Position numbers and translations under genes: made by a program
Source of the DNA: an uncultured Pelagibacteraceae bacterium
Lineage (GTDB): Bacteria; Pseudomonadota; Alphaproteobacteria; Pelagibacterales; Pelagibacteraceae
DNA length: 64,000 nt
Assembly (NCBI GenBank): GCA_902587095.1
Contig: CACIJY010000001.1
Coordinates: 62,001 to 126,000 of the forward strand
Reading direction: 5' to 3'
The notes under the pieces: model-generated
Seen by the model: the letters and a program-made list of their open reading frames with translations, nothing else
Told to the model about the DNA's origin: nothing
Databases searched by the model: none
Shown here: one piece after another, positions 18,551-27,692 of the stretch
Position numbering within the stretch: position 1 is the first letter of the stretch
Layout of the letters: the number at the start of each line of letters is the position of its first letter

Positions 18551-19252
18551 ATGAAAATAATTACTAAAATACTACTTCTTACCATAATATTAATATTTTT
18601 CCCCCTCAAATCTTTTGCACATGTAGAACACTATGAAAAAGTTGAGAAATTTTTGATGGAAATTTTTAAAGATGGAAAAAAAATTGGTTTTAACAATTAT
18701 ACATTTAGTAGGAATGATCAAAATTTGGAAATAGATAATAAGACAGAATTTAATGTTTCTATATTAGGATTAAATGCTTTTTCAATTAAAGGAGCTAGTA
18801 AAGAAGTTTATAAAAATAACAAACTTGTTAGTTTTAAATCAGATACTATTCAAAATAAAAAAAAAAAATTTGTTGATTTATATTTAAATGAAAGTAAAGA
18901 AAGTTATTTTATTAAGGGATCCTCTTATAATGGCAAGATTGGCTTAGATATAGTAATTGGTAGTTGGTGGAATCATAAAATAATCCAAAGTGAAATAAAC
19001 ATTAGCCCAATTTCCGGAAGTATAAACAAGCAAACTATAAATTTTATAAAAAAGGAAAAAATAAACTTGTATGGTAAAGTTTACGATACCAAACATTTTG
19101 TAATTTTATCAAAAAGACTCAATAAAGAAGACAGTGAGGAACGCAGATATGATGTGTGGTTAGATATAAATACTAATCATATTTTAAAAATGACATACTC
19201 AAAGTATGGTTTATGGGAATATAAATTAAAACAAGTTATTTATTCAAAATAA
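18551..19252 (+). CDS. Exported DUF6134/DUF3108-like protein
   Basis: A 233-residue protein with a clear Sec signal peptide (residues 1-23, cleavage likely after KSFA). The mature part is predicted mostly beta strand, with a FKDGKKIGFNNYTF opening (substrate-like GKKIG loop) and paired aromatic residues near the end (MTYSKYGLWEYKL). This architecture recalls DUF6134 and DUF3108, periplasmic beta proteins of unknown function. The gene stands alone between a divergent membrane protein and a convergent coiled-coil protein. The family assignment is tentative; export is well supported. Confidence 0.6.
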   Translation: MKIITKILLLTIILIFFPLKSFAHVEHYEKVEKFLMEIFKDGKKIGFNNYTFSRNDQNLEIDNKTEFNVSILGLNAFSIKGASKEVYKNNKLVSFKSDTIQNKKKKFVDLYLNESKESYFIKGSSYNGKIGLDIVIGSWWNHKIIQSEINISPISGSINKQTINFIKKEKINLYGKVYDTKHFVILSKRLNKEDSEERRYDVWLDINTNHILKMTYSKYGLWEYKLKQVIYSK

Positions 19253-19256
19253 TTAT

Positions 19257-20396
19257 TTAGTTTGTCTTGCTTCTCTCTCTAGAAATCAACTGGGTTAATG
19301 AGTCTACCATTAAGTCTGATGCGGTAAATATGTCTGTCGACTTAAATTCGTGGGAGTGGTTTTTCTCTGGATTACTTTTATCCTCTATAACTATATCACC
19401 ACTTAGGGAATTATCTTTAATGTATATTAAGATTAACCACTCTTCATCTTTCGAATCATCTTTTTTAATAAAAATTTCACCTGTTTCAAATCTTCTATCT
19501 ATGCATCTAAAAATAGACATCTCCCTAGTTAGATGTCTTTTATTTAATTGAAAAACTAAACTGCTAGCACTCCTGTAAAAACTTTCTAAAGAATTTTCAA
19601 TTTTTTGTCTGGAGACTATGTAATCATGCTCTTTTTTTAAAAGTGCATCTCTATCATCTTTATCAGAAGTTTTTATACCTAACGCCTCTACCCTCTCTCT
19701 AATTTTCTGGTCTCTAATTAATCTATATTTTTCTTTAAGTTTATCGATCCTGTCTTGCAAACCAGCATAGTCTTCTCTTTGTTCTTTAAGTGAAATTTTT
19801 TCTAGTTTTTCTAATTCTTTTATTTCTCTAACTCTAAATTTCTCAATCTGTTTTTGTAACTTTATTTCCTCTAAAAATTTTCTTTGTCTTTCTGATTGTT
19901 CTTGTCTAAGAATTGCTTGTTCTTTTCTAAGGAAATTTTTCAAATCTTTAGATCTTTGCTTTTCAAGCAAAATTTCCTCTTTTAATTGCTTTTGTTTAAG
20001 CTTTAATTGTAAATCTAAATTTTCTAGCTCCTTTTGTTTTTCTTGTCGTTTGATTTTTTGTTCTTTCTCATATGCCTCTATTTTTAATCTCTGCTTTTCT
20101 TCTTTTATCAATGTTTTGTATTGATCAATTTTATTATCAATAAAATCGAAGAAACTTTTTATTTTTTCTTCTAGATTAATCTTGAAATTATTTTTTATAT
20201 TTATTTTAAAATTTTCTTGAAGCCTCAATAAGTTTACAAGAAAGTGGTTTTTTCTTGTAATTTTTTTAATAACCTTTTTTTTTCTACTTGGGGCTTTTCT
20301 TCTTTTTTTTTTCTTTAATAATTTTCTTTTGACGATGCTCTTATTTAATTTTTTCTTTTTTATTTTACTAACTTTTTTTTTCTTTTTTTTTTTCAT
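19257..20396 (-). CDS. Lysine-rich coiled-coil protein of unknown function
   Basis: A 379-residue protein with three parts. Residues 1-50 are almost entirely Lys/Arg, resembling a histone H1-like or nucleic-acid-binding tail. Residues about 75-245 form a long, highly charged coiled coil rich in Glu, Lys, Gln and Leu. The last roughly 110 residues look globular, with the segments SIFRCIDRRFETGEIFIKK and EEWLILIYIKD. I recognise no family. It could bind DNA, RNA or acidic polymers through its tail. It stands alone, convergent with the exported protein gene (5-base gap). The gene's G+T composition on the plus strand simply reflects Lys/Glu coding. Confidence 0.65.
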   Translation of the reverse strand: MKKKKKKKVSKIKKKKLNKSIVKRKLLKKKKRRKAPSRKKKVIKKITRKNHFLVNLLRLQENFKINIKNNFKINLEEKIKSFFDFIDNKIDQYKTLIKEEKQRLKIEAYEKEQKIKRQEKQKELENLDLQLKLKQKQLKEEILLEKQRSKDLKNFLRKEQAILRQEQSERQRKFLEEIKLQKQIEKFRVREIKELEKLEKISLKEQREDYAGLQDRIDKLKEKYRLIRDQKIRERVEALGIKTSDKDDRDALLKKEHDYIVSRQKIENSLESFYRSASSLVFQLNKRHLTREMSIFRCIDRRFETGEIFIKKDDSKDEEWLILIYIKDNSLSGDIVIEDKSNPEKNHSHEFKSTDIFTASDLMVDSLTQLISRERSKTN

Positions 20397-20533
20397 TGGT
20401 TAGATATGTTCATTTATCAGCAAATAACTAATAAATATAGTAACTTGTAATTGAAAATTTTTATTCTGTTAATTATATTTAAAATAAGAGCTTATAATTA
20501 ATCGATTATATACTTTCACAACCTGAAAGATAC

Positions 20534-21418
20534 TTAGGCTGCAACATTTTTTTTCGCTGGAAAATCTAATGCTCTAAGCTTGTTAAATAGTATCTTTTCA
20601 TCCTTAGGATCTAACAATGACAAAGTGGGTAAAATATTAGCGTAATCACTATCTTTTTCCTTCAAAAAGGAATGTAAACCAGAAATTAAATTAAATTGAT
20701 CAAACGTTTTTCTAACCTCACACAATTTATTGTTTGCAGTCTGTGTAACATGATTAAAAAAATCGTCATAAACTTTTCTAGATAATTCTGCGGTCACATT
20801 ACAAGTTGCTGTTATAATTCCAGAACATCCAATTTCTAAACCAGATAATAATTTTAGCTCTGATCCTGGAAGAATTGAAAAATCTTTAATTTTAAGATCT
20901 TGATATAAATTATATGAACTATCTTTAACCCCAATAATATTTTTTGGAAAAATTTTAGCTAATTCTTGTACGCATTTTGTAGAAAATTTGTATCCACATA
21001 ATTTTTCAAAATTATATAGTATTATCTTTGACTCAGGAACTGAATTAACTAATTTCATATAGTAATTAATAACTTCTTTGTCTCCATACTTGTAATATGC
21101 AGGAGGCATTACTAAAAATTTCTTGAAGCCTAAGTTAACTGAAACCTTCATGAGGTTTATTGTATCCAACAAGGAATTTAATCCACAACCTATAATAAAG
21201 TTACCTTTATTTTTGTTTTTGCTTAAATATGTGACCATTTGAATTTTTTCAGCTAGAGAAATTAATTGTGCTTGGCCTGTGCTTCCAAATATGACTACAC
21301 CATGACAACCATCTTTAATAATTTTTTCACAATGATTTGCGGTTTTTTTAATATTTAACGACATATCATCATTAAGTACTGAAACCGATGCCGCATAAAT
21401 GCCTTTAATTTCAACCAT
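20534..21418 (-). CDS. DapA-family aldolase/lyase
   Basis: A 294-residue TIM-barrel enzyme of the dihydrodipicolinate synthase / N-acetylneuraminate lyase family. The Schiff-base Lys is at residue 165 (GVKDSS), the catalytic Tyr at 135 (LYNFEK), and the phosphate/carboxylate loop is FGSTGQAQLIS at 44-54. In authentic DapA that loop reads GTTGE..TL, and the GQAQL variant plus an isolated position beside a glycosyltransferase argues against lysine biosynthesis. A lyase for a keto-acid sugar or a related 2-oxo acid is more likely. The substrate remains unknown. It is divergent from the GT9 gene with a 50-base gap. Confidence 0.8.
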   Translation of the reverse strand: MVEIKGIYAASVSVLNDDMSLNIKKTANHCEKIIKDGCHGVVIFGSTGQAQLISLAEKIQMVTYLSKNKNKGNFIIGCGLNSLLDTINLMKVSVNLGFKKFLVMPPAYYKYGDKEVINYYMKLVNSVPESKIILYNFEKLCGYKFSTKCVQELAKIFPKNIIGVKDSSYNLYQDLKIKDFSILPGSELKLLSGLEIGCSGIITATCNVTAELSRKVYDDFFNHVTQTANNKLCEVRKTFDQFNLISGLHSFLKEKDSDYANILPTLSLLDPKDEKILFNKLRALDFPAKKNVAA

Positions 21419-21468
21419 AAAATAAGCTTATCTCTAAAGAAAAATTTAGTAAAGATATTAGTTAGTTA

Positions 21469-22425
21469 ATGAAAATATTAATTTTACAAAACAGAATGGG
21501 AATAGGAGACATGATAATGTTTCTTCCATTTATTGAGGCTATTTCTAAAAAATTCAAAACGCCTGTAACTATTTTAGCAAAAAAAAATACTAAAGTAGAA
21601 ATGTATTTTAATAATAAAGAAATTGTAGAGGAAATTATTTATCTTGAAAGAGAAGATAATAAGAAACACTCTGGTGTAAAGGGATTTTTTAAATTAGTAA
21701 ATGAATTGAAATTAAAAAAATTTGATAAAGTTTTCATATTTAATTCATCCTTAAGATATTTCCTAATTTCTAAATTTTCAGGTATAAAAGAAGTATTTCA
21801 CTACCCTTTATTTAAAAAAAAAAATCAACAAATTATAGAAGCAGCAAAAGAATTTACTCTCAAATCAATCGGAGAGGATATTGAAAGTACACCAAGGTTA
21901 TTTTTAAAAGAACAAGATATTCTAAAAGCCAAAAAGGATCATTCTATTGATCAAAGTATTACTAATATAATACTTGGTATAGGTGGTTCAGGTAAAACTA
22001 AGAGGGTGCCAGCTTCAATTTTTAAAAGTTTTATGAGCAAGGTGCTAAAAAGATCTAATTGTAGATTTTTTTTAATGACAGGTAATAACATTGACGAGTT
22101 AAAAATTATGGATGAAATCATTGAAAGTGAGTACAAAGAATATTGTACGCCACTAAATAATTTTACCATTAAAGAAATTTTGCCAATTATTCCTAATTGT
22201 CAAATAGCAATTTGTAATGACTCAAGTTTTAGTCATTTATCTGCTGGACTTGGTATAAAGACGATTGTGTTGATGGTAGACACACCTTTAATATATGGAA
22301 GTTATAATAAAAATATGTATCCCATTCTCCCAGAGGGAGAAACGAAAGTAACTCATGATACTTTGGGGAAAGATAAAATTAATCCTGAAGAAATTTATAA
22401 TAATTTTAAAAAATTATTAGGATAA
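21469..22425 (+). CDS. Glycosyltransferase family 9 (heptosyltransferase-like)
   Basis: A 318-residue GT-B fold protein. The N terminus ILQNRMGIGDMIMFLPFIEAI (residues 4-24) is the GT9 pattern in which a Gly-Asp loop follows the first strand. The C-terminal donor domain has CNDSSFSHLSAGLGIKTIVL near 255, equivalent to the heptosyltransferase DTGxxHLAAALG motif. Members add heptose or similar sugars to LPS core. The C-terminal end overlaps the convergent J-protein gene by nine bases. Sugar specificity is not predictable, and SAR11 LPS composition is poorly known. Confidence 0.8.
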   Translation: MKILILQNRMGIGDMIMFLPFIEAISKKFKTPVTILAKKNTKVEMYFNNKEIVEEIIYLEREDNKKHSGVKGFFKLVNELKLKKFDKVFIFNSSLRYFLISKFSGIKEVFHYPLFKKKNQQIIEAAKEFTLKSIGEDIESTPRLFLKEQDILKAKKDHSIDQSITNIILGIGGSGKTKRVPASIFKSFMSKVLKRSNCRFFLMTGNNIDELKIMDEIIESEYKEYCTPLNNFTIKEILPIIPNCQIAICNDSSFSHLSAGLGIKTIVLMVDTPLIYGSYNKNMYPILPEGETKVTHDTLGKDKINPEEIYNNFKKLLG

Positions 22426-22923
22426 ATTTTTCAAAACAGTATCTTTTGCTTCGTTTACTATGGACGCAAGCCTATTTAATTCTGGACTTATATCCGGATG
22501 TATTTTTTTCATTATTTTTTTATATGATTTTTGGACATCATCCTTTGTATATTTTTTTTTAGGGTCTAAATTTAAAATTCTATATGCTTCATCTAATGGA
22601 ATACTTTTTGCACTGGATTGTTGAAATGTGTTAAAATTAAATCGACCTGAATTTTTTAGAACTCTTAATAATCCCCAAATTCTGAAGAGTTGTATTAAAG
22701 AAAGTCCTGCTTTTGTTTTTATAATAGGTAAAATCATTAACAAAAAAGGTAAAGAAAAAATAAATCTTCCAGCAAAGATCATTAATAAAGCAAGTCCTAT
22801 AGAGCCAAAAATAATAAGCTTTCTAATTAAATTAGATATTTTTTTACTCGAAGTTTTGGTAAACCAATTTAATAACAAATACAGGATGACAAAAATAACT
22901 ACTGATATTAAAAAAAAATTCAT
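22417..22923 (-). CDS. Membrane-anchored J-domain protein
   Basis: A 168-residue protein with an N-terminal transmembrane segment (about residues 4-18), a second hydrophobic region (36-62) and a C-terminal J domain. The J domain runs from EAYRILNLDP to the end, with the Hsp70-stimulating tripeptide HPD intact in KKIHPDIS. The topology (membrane helices first, J domain last) resembles mitochondrial TIM14/Pam18 and alphaproteobacterial relatives. It would recruit DnaK to the membrane face; clients are unknown. It converges on the GT9 gene and is divergent from oligopeptidase B with a 13-base gap. Confidence 0.8.
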   Translation of the reverse strand: MNFFLISVVIFVILYLLLNWFTKTSSKKISNLIRKLIIFGSIGLALLMIFAGRFIFSLPFLLMILPIIKTKAGLSLIQLFRIWGLLRVLKNSGRFNFNTFQQSSAKSIPLDEAYRILNLDPKKKYTKDDVQKSYKKIMKKIHPDISPELNRLASIVNEAKDTVLKNLS

Positions 22924-22936
22924 GTATTAGATCAAA

Positions 22937-25018
22937 ATGAAAATACCACAATTAAGAAAAAAACTGGAGGTTAAATCTTGCCACAATACTAGTTGGGAAG
23001 ATAATTACAGTTGGGTCCACCAAAAAAATATTCTTGAAGTCCTTAAAGATGGAAGCAAACTTCTCCCTGAAGTCAGAGATTATTTAAATAAAGAGAATAA
23101 ATATACTGACTTTCAATTGAAGGACACCTCTGAAATCCAGAAAACATTATTTAAAGAAATAAAAGGCAGAATAAAATTAGAGGATGAATCTTTAAAGTAC
23201 AAAGATAAAGCATATGAATATTGGACTAAAACCACTGAGAAAGGGAACTATTCAATAAAACTTAGAAAAAAAATTGGTACTGAAAATATTGAAGAAATTT
23301 GGAATGGTGATTTAGAGAAAAAAAAACTAAATACAAATTATTTTGGAGTAGGTGATTTAGAGGTTAGTAATAACGACAAATATTTAGCATATTCATTGGA
23401 TGTTAAAGGCTCTGAGTACTTTTCAATTTATATAAGAGATATCAAAACTAATACCTTTGTTACAGAAGAAATTAAAGATACTTCAGGGTCAATAATGTTT
23501 AGTCTTGATGACAAATTTATTTTTTACTCAAAACTAGATGAAAATCATAGGCCTAGAAAAATATTTAGACACGAAATTGGAAAAGCTGTCAAAGATGATA
23601 TTTTAATTTTTGAAGAAAAAACTAAAGCTTTTACTGTTGGCATTGGTCTTACCTCAGATGAAAAATACTATTTAATTACCAGTTCAGACCATAATACAAC
23701 TGAAAAATATTATTTTCATGTTGATGAGAAAATACCTGAGCCCAAACTGATTAAAGAACGCGAGAAAGGTATAATTTATTCTATAAATTCATGGAATAAT
23801 AATTTTTACATGCATACTAATAAAGATGCAGAAGACTTTAAAATTTTAGTGTCAAAAAATATAAATTCAAATCAGTGGGAAGATTTTATAAGTGCCAAAG
23901 ATGAGACTTTGATAGGAAGTTTAATATTTTTAAATAACTGGATTATAAGAACAGAATTAACTAATGCTTTGGATAAAGTTTTCATAAGAAATATAATAAC
24001 AAATGAGGAAGAGGAGCTAATATTTACTGATGAAAAAGTTTATGATCCAAGTGTTTCATTAAGACAAAAAGATCGAGATACAGATGAAATATATATTTCC
24101 TACTCTACCCCTAAAACTCAGAATAGAACTTATCTTTACAATATAAAAACAAAGGAAAAAAAATTAGTTAAAGAACAGATAATACCATCCGGTCATGAAC
24201 CGAATGATTATATTGTTGAGAGATTGGAATGCCCTTCGCATGATGGTAGGGTTGTGCCAATTACAATAACCAGACACAAAAATACTCCTGTTGATGGTTC
24301 TGCCGAGTTGTTGCTTTATGGATACGGATCATATGGTCACTCTATGTCGCCAACATTTTCTTCAACAAGACTAAGTTTAATAAAAAGGAATATTATCTGG
24401 GCTACCGCTCATATCCGAGGAGGTATGGAGAGAGGAATGAAATGGTGGAAAGAGGGTAAACTGTTAAATAAAAAAAACACTTTTAAAGATTATATTGCTT
24501 GTGCAAAATTCTTGATTGAAAAAAAATATACAAGTAAAAAGAAAATTATTGGAATGGGTGGGTCAGCAGGTGGATTGTTAATGGGTGTTGTTGTAAATGA
24601 AGAACCAGATTTATTTTTAGGTGTAATTATGGCTGTGCCTTTTGTAGACAGTCTTACGACAAATCTAGATCATTCACTTCCTTTAACAATTGGTGAATTT
24701 GATGAATTTGGCAATGCAAAAGATAATAAAAAACATTTTGATTATATATATTCTTACGCGCCATATAATAATATTAAAAAAACTGATTACCCTAATATTT
24801 TAATAACAACGAGTTTAAGTGATAATAGAGTATTGTTTGACGAACCCTTAAAATTTACAGCTAAACTCAGAGAATATAAGACTGATAATAATTTACTATT
24901 ACTTAAAACTGAAATGGAAGCTGGCCACGGTGGTAAGTCTGGAAGAGATGGGGCAATTGAAGATATCGCATTTGATTACGCTTTTATTTTAAAAATTGCT
25001 AATAAAATTAATGAGTAA
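22937..25018 (+). CDS. ptrB: Oligopeptidase B (prolyl oligopeptidase family S9A)
   Basis: A 693-residue serine peptidase: an N-terminal beta-propeller (about 70-400) that gates the active site, and a C-terminal alpha/beta hydrolase. The nucleophile is in GMGGSAGGLLMG near residue 540, the Asp in SLSDNRVLFDEP near 630, and the His in EAGHGGKSGR near 663. The segment ATAHIRGGMERGMKWWKEGK is the oligopeptidase B hallmark. Members cut short peptides after basic residues in the cytoplasm. No signal peptide is visible. The stop codon overlaps the ATG of the SET-domain gene by eight bases, so the two are translationally linked. Confidence 0.92.
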   Translation: MKIPQLRKKLEVKSCHNTSWEDNYSWVHQKNILEVLKDGSKLLPEVRDYLNKENKYTDFQLKDTSEIQKTLFKEIKGRIKLEDESLKYKDKAYEYWTKTTEKGNYSIKLRKKIGTENIEEIWNGDLEKKKLNTNYFGVGDLEVSNNDKYLAYSLDVKGSEYFSIYIRDIKTNTFVTEEIKDTSGSIMFSLDDKFIFYSKLDENHRPRKIFRHEIGKAVKDDILIFEEKTKAFTVGIGLTSDEKYYLITSSDHNTTEKYYFHVDEKIPEPKLIKEREKGIIYSINSWNNNFYMHTNKDAEDFKILVSKNINSNQWEDFISAKDETLIGSLIFLNNWIIRTELTNALDKVFIRNIITNEEEELIFTDEKVYDPSVSLRQKDRDTDEIYISYSTPKTQNRTYLYNIKTKEKKLVKEQIIPSGHEPNDYIVERLECPSHDGRVVPITITRHKNTPVDGSAELLLYGYGSYGHSMSPTFSSTRLSLIKRNIIWATAHIRGGMERGMKWWKEGKLLNKKNTFKDYIACAKFLIEKKYTSKKKIIGMGGSAGGLLMGVVVNEEPDLFLGVIMAVPFVDSLTTNLDHSLPLTIGEFDEFGNAKDNKKHFDYIYSYAPYNNIKKTDYPNILITTSLSDNRVLFDEPLKFTAKLREYKTDNNLLLLKTEMEAGHGGKSGRDGAIEDIAFDYAFILKIANKINE

Positions 25019-25481
25019 ACTTTACAGAATTAAAGATTCAAAAATAGATAAAAAAGGTTTGTATGCAAAAAAAGATATAGCTCCAGGAACTAGAATAATT
25101 CAATATATTGGAAAATTAATCACTAAAAAGCAAACAGAGAACAATGATAAATTTGATAATGATAAAGATATATATTTATTTAATTTAAATAACAGATACG
25201 ATTTAGACGGTGATTTTAAATGGAATACTGCTCGATTAATTAATCATTCGTGTGACCCAAATTGTGAAGTTGAAGGTAAAGGTTTAGAAATCTGGGTTAC
25301 ATCAATAAGATTTATAAAAAAAGGAGAAGAATTAAGCTACGATTATGGTTTTGGTTTTGACCAAGATTATAAGCAATTTCCTTGTAAATGCGGCTCTAAG
25401 AAATGCTGCGGTTATATTGTTCGTGAGGGCTCTAGATGGAGGATTAATAAAAAATTCAGAGTAAATAGAGTCAGTAAATAA
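25011..25481 (+). CDS. SET-domain protein-lysine methyltransferase
   Basis: A 156-residue protein that is essentially one SET domain with a post-SET zinc motif. It begins YRIKDSKIDKKGLYAKKDI, has the SAM/active-site blocks RLINHSCDPNCEVE (near residue 75) and ELSYDYGF (near 106), and ends with a CxCxxxxC post-SET cluster in FPCKCGSKKCCGY. All catalytic signatures of eukaryotic-type SET enzymes are present. Bacterial members modify proteins of unknown identity. I chose the ATG at 25011, which overlaps the oligopeptidase B stop, over a TTG at 24996. It overlaps the convergent truA by 11 bases. Confidence 0.88.
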   Translation: MSKLYRIKDSKIDKKGLYAKKDIAPGTRIIQYIGKLITKKQTENNDKFDNDKDIYLFNLNNRYDLDGDFKWNTARLINHSCDPNCEVEGKGLEIWVTSIRFIKKGEELSYDYGFGFDQDYKQFPCKCGSKKCCGYIVREGSRWRINKKFRVNRVSK

Positions 25482-26211
25482 CTTTCTCTAAGTAAAGCCC
25501 AGTACCTGGTGCTGGAGGTGCACATAAATTTCTATTTTTAGATTTAACAACTTTTTTAAATTTATTAATTGTCCACTTTTTTTCCCCAACATATTTTAGA
25601 CATCCAACGATTGATCTCACTTGTTGTTTTAAAAAAGATCTAGACCTTATCTTAATTTCAATAATATCATCATTCTTTTTTACTATTAAAGAGTCGATAG
25701 TTCTTACTGGGCTGGAAGCTGAACAGTTTGACGCTCTGAAAACTGATAGATCATGTGTTCCTTTCAAAAAGTGTGATGCTTTTTTTATCATTTTATAATC
25801 TAATTTTTTTCTAACGTACCACCCTCTATCTCTATCTATTGAAGGTAAACTTTCACGATTATGTATTAAATATTTATAAATTCTTTTTTTTGCTGAATAT
25901 CTTGCATGGAATGTCAAAGGTCTTTTTTTAATTTTAACAACAGTTATAAACTTTCCATTCAAAAAAAAATTTAAAGTGTTGAAAAACTTTTTAATATTAT
26001 TAATTTTATTTTTAACATCAAAGTGAGCTGATTGTTCAATAGCGTGGACCTTTGAGTCTGTTCTGCCTGATCCATATAATTTTACTTTTTCTTTAAGAAT
26101 TTTTTTTAAGGTTTTTTCAACAGTGCCTTGAACAGTAATTTGTTTTTTTTGGTACTGCCAACCATAAAAATTTGTTCCTACATATTCCATTAATATTTGG
26201 TATCTATGCAT
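25471..26211 (-). CDS. truA: tRNA pseudouridine(38-40) synthase
   Basis: A 246-residue pseudouridine synthase modifying positions 38-40 of the anticodon stem. The catalytic Asp is D52 in YGSGRTDSKVHA. The N-terminal YVGTNFYGWQYQ and the later block beginning FRASNC are family hallmarks, as is the SFLKQQVRSIVG segment. It overlaps fmt upstream by eight bases, forming the def-fmt-truA run common in alphaproteobacteria. Confidence 0.95.
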   Translation of the reverse strand: MHRYQILMEYVGTNFYGWQYQKKQITVQGTVEKTLKKILKEKVKLYGSGRTDSKVHAIEQSAHFDVKNKINNIKKFFNTLNFFLNGKFITVVKIKKRPLTFHARYSAKKRIYKYLIHNRESLPSIDRDRGWYVRKKLDYKMIKKASHFLKGTHDLSVFRASNCSASSPVRTIDSLIVKKNDDIIEIKIRSRSFLKQQVRSIVGCLKYVGEKKWTINKFKKVVKSKNRNLCAPPAPGTGLYLEKVIY

Positions 26212-27130
26212 TGATTAAATTTATGCCTTTTTTTATTTTTGTACCTAAAATAAAATCTTTGATATTTTGAACTTTTTTTCCTTCTCTTTGAATTTCTAAA
26301 ATTTTGATAGAATTTGTCCCGCAAGATATCTCAATATTATCATTTATTACTTTGCCGGGAGTAGCACTATTTTTTGAAATACTTGCTTTTAAAATTTTGT
26401 ATCTAGCACCATCAAAATAAAACCATGCTCCTGGTACAGGGTATAAACCATTTATTTTACCAATGATGTTTTCAGCTTTATCATTCCAATCTATTCTTCC
26501 TTCCTCTTTTTTAATTTTATTTGCGTATGTTGCTTTGGAATGATCTTGTTCAAAAAAATTTTTTTTGTTCCCAAAAATACCTTCAATATCATCATCAATT
26601 TTTTCAGCAGCTAAGTTAGATAGCCTAAGTGATAAATCCTCAGCATTATCATCTTTATTGATGTTAATTTTATACTGACTGTAAACTTTTCCTTGATCTA
26701 ATTTCTCATTAATTTGCATAATACTTATGCCTGTTTCGTTATCTAGATTCATAATTGAACGTTGAATTGGTGCAGCGCCTCTTAATTTTGGAAGCAAAGA
26801 TGCATGTACATTTATAAATCCTTTCTTGCAAACGTTTAAAATATCTTTTGGCAATATTTGTCCATATGCTACTACTATTGCTATATCCGCTTCTAATTTT
26901 GCTAAAATATTTTTTTCATATTCAATGTTATAAAAATTTTCTGGTGTCCTGACTTTTAAATCATTTTCTTCACAAAATATATGAACAGGAGATTTATTAA
27001 CTTTGTGACCTCTTTTACTTTTACTTGGGGGTTGTGTATAAACTAAAGGTATGTTGTAACCTTTGTTAAGAATTGATTTCAAAATTGGAACGGCAAATGA
27101 AGGGGTTCCCATAAAAACAATTTTTTTCAT
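26204..27130 (-). CDS. fmt: Methionyl-tRNA formyltransferase
   Basis: A 308-residue enzyme that formylates initiator Met-tRNA using 10-formyltetrahydrofolate. The N-terminal domain begins IVFMGTPSFAVPIL and holds the catalytic set N107, H109 (NVHASLLPKLRGAAPIQ) and an Asp near 145 (EKLDQGKVY). The C-terminal OB-like tRNA-binding domain follows from about residue 205, with GLYPVPGAWFYFDG. It lies six bases after def and overlaps truA. Confidence 0.96.
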   Translation of the reverse strand: MKKIVFMGTPSFAVPILKSILNKGYNIPLVYTQPPSKSKRGHKVNKSPVHIFCEENDLKVRTPENFYNIEYEKNILAKLEADIAIVVAYGQILPKDILNVCKKGFINVHASLLPKLRGAAPIQRSIMNLDNETGISIMQINEKLDQGKVYSQYKININKDDNAEDLSLRLSNLAAEKIDDDIEGIFGNKKNFFEQDHSKATYANKIKKEEGRIDWNDKAENIIGKINGLYPVPGAWFYFDGARYKILKASISKNSATPGKVINDNIEISCGTNSIKILEIQREGKKVQNIKDFILGTKIKKGINLINA

Positions 27131-27136
27131 AATTGT

Positions 27137-27661
27137 TTAGATAACTAATCTTTTTTGCTCAAGTTTATGCTTTGATAGCTTTTTTAAGATTATATCTCTC
27201 TTTAGTTTAGATAAATAATCTATAAATAAAATTCCTTTTAGATGATCAATTTCATGTTGAATGCATGTTGCCAACAATCCAGTAGCGTTAAGAATTTTTT
27301 TCTTTCCATAATAATCCAAATACTCGACATCACATTCACTTGGTCTTTGTACTTCAGCAAATAAATTTGGTATCGACAAACATCCTTCCTCATATTTTGA
27401 CATATCTGAACTTTTTTTTATAAGTTTTGGATTTACAAAAAACATGGGATCTTTTTTTTTTTCTTTAGTTAACAAATCAATAACTATCAAGTTTTTTGGT
27501 ATACCTATTTGAATTGCAGCAAGTCCAATACCATTAGCTGCATACATTGTTTCTAACATATCATCCATCAAACTTTGTATTTCTTTATTAATTTCTTTTA
27601 CTGGTTGAGAAACTTTTCTTAATAATTTGTTTGGTTCTACTAAAATTTTTTTTATAGCCAT
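27137..27661 (-). CDS. def: Peptide deformylase
   Basis: A 174-residue metalloenzyme removing the N-terminal formyl group from nascent proteins. All three motifs are intact: GIGLAAIQ at 44-51, EGCLSIP at 92-98 (metal-binding Cys) and QHEIDH at 135-140 (two metal-binding His and the catalytic Glu). Length is standard. It precedes fmt by six bases, a functional pairing since Fmt adds and Def removes the same formyl group. Confidence 0.97.
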   Translation of the reverse strand: MAIKKILVEPNKLLRKVSQPVKEINKEIQSLMDDMLETMYAANGIGLAAIQIGIPKNLIVIDLLTKEKKKDPMFFVNPKLIKKSSDMSKYEEGCLSIPNLFAEVQRPSECDVEYLDYYGKKKILNATGLLATCIQHEIDHLKGILFIDYLSKLKRDIILKKLSKHKLEQKRLVI

Positions 27662-27692
27662 TATTAAGTTTTAATACAAAATTATCAAAAAC

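Noticed and set aside
20513-20529. Inverted repeat CTTTCA-N5-TGAAAG near the end of the DapA-like gene
   Set aside because: The stem is only six A/T-rich pairs and no T run follows on either strand, so it does not qualify as a terminator.
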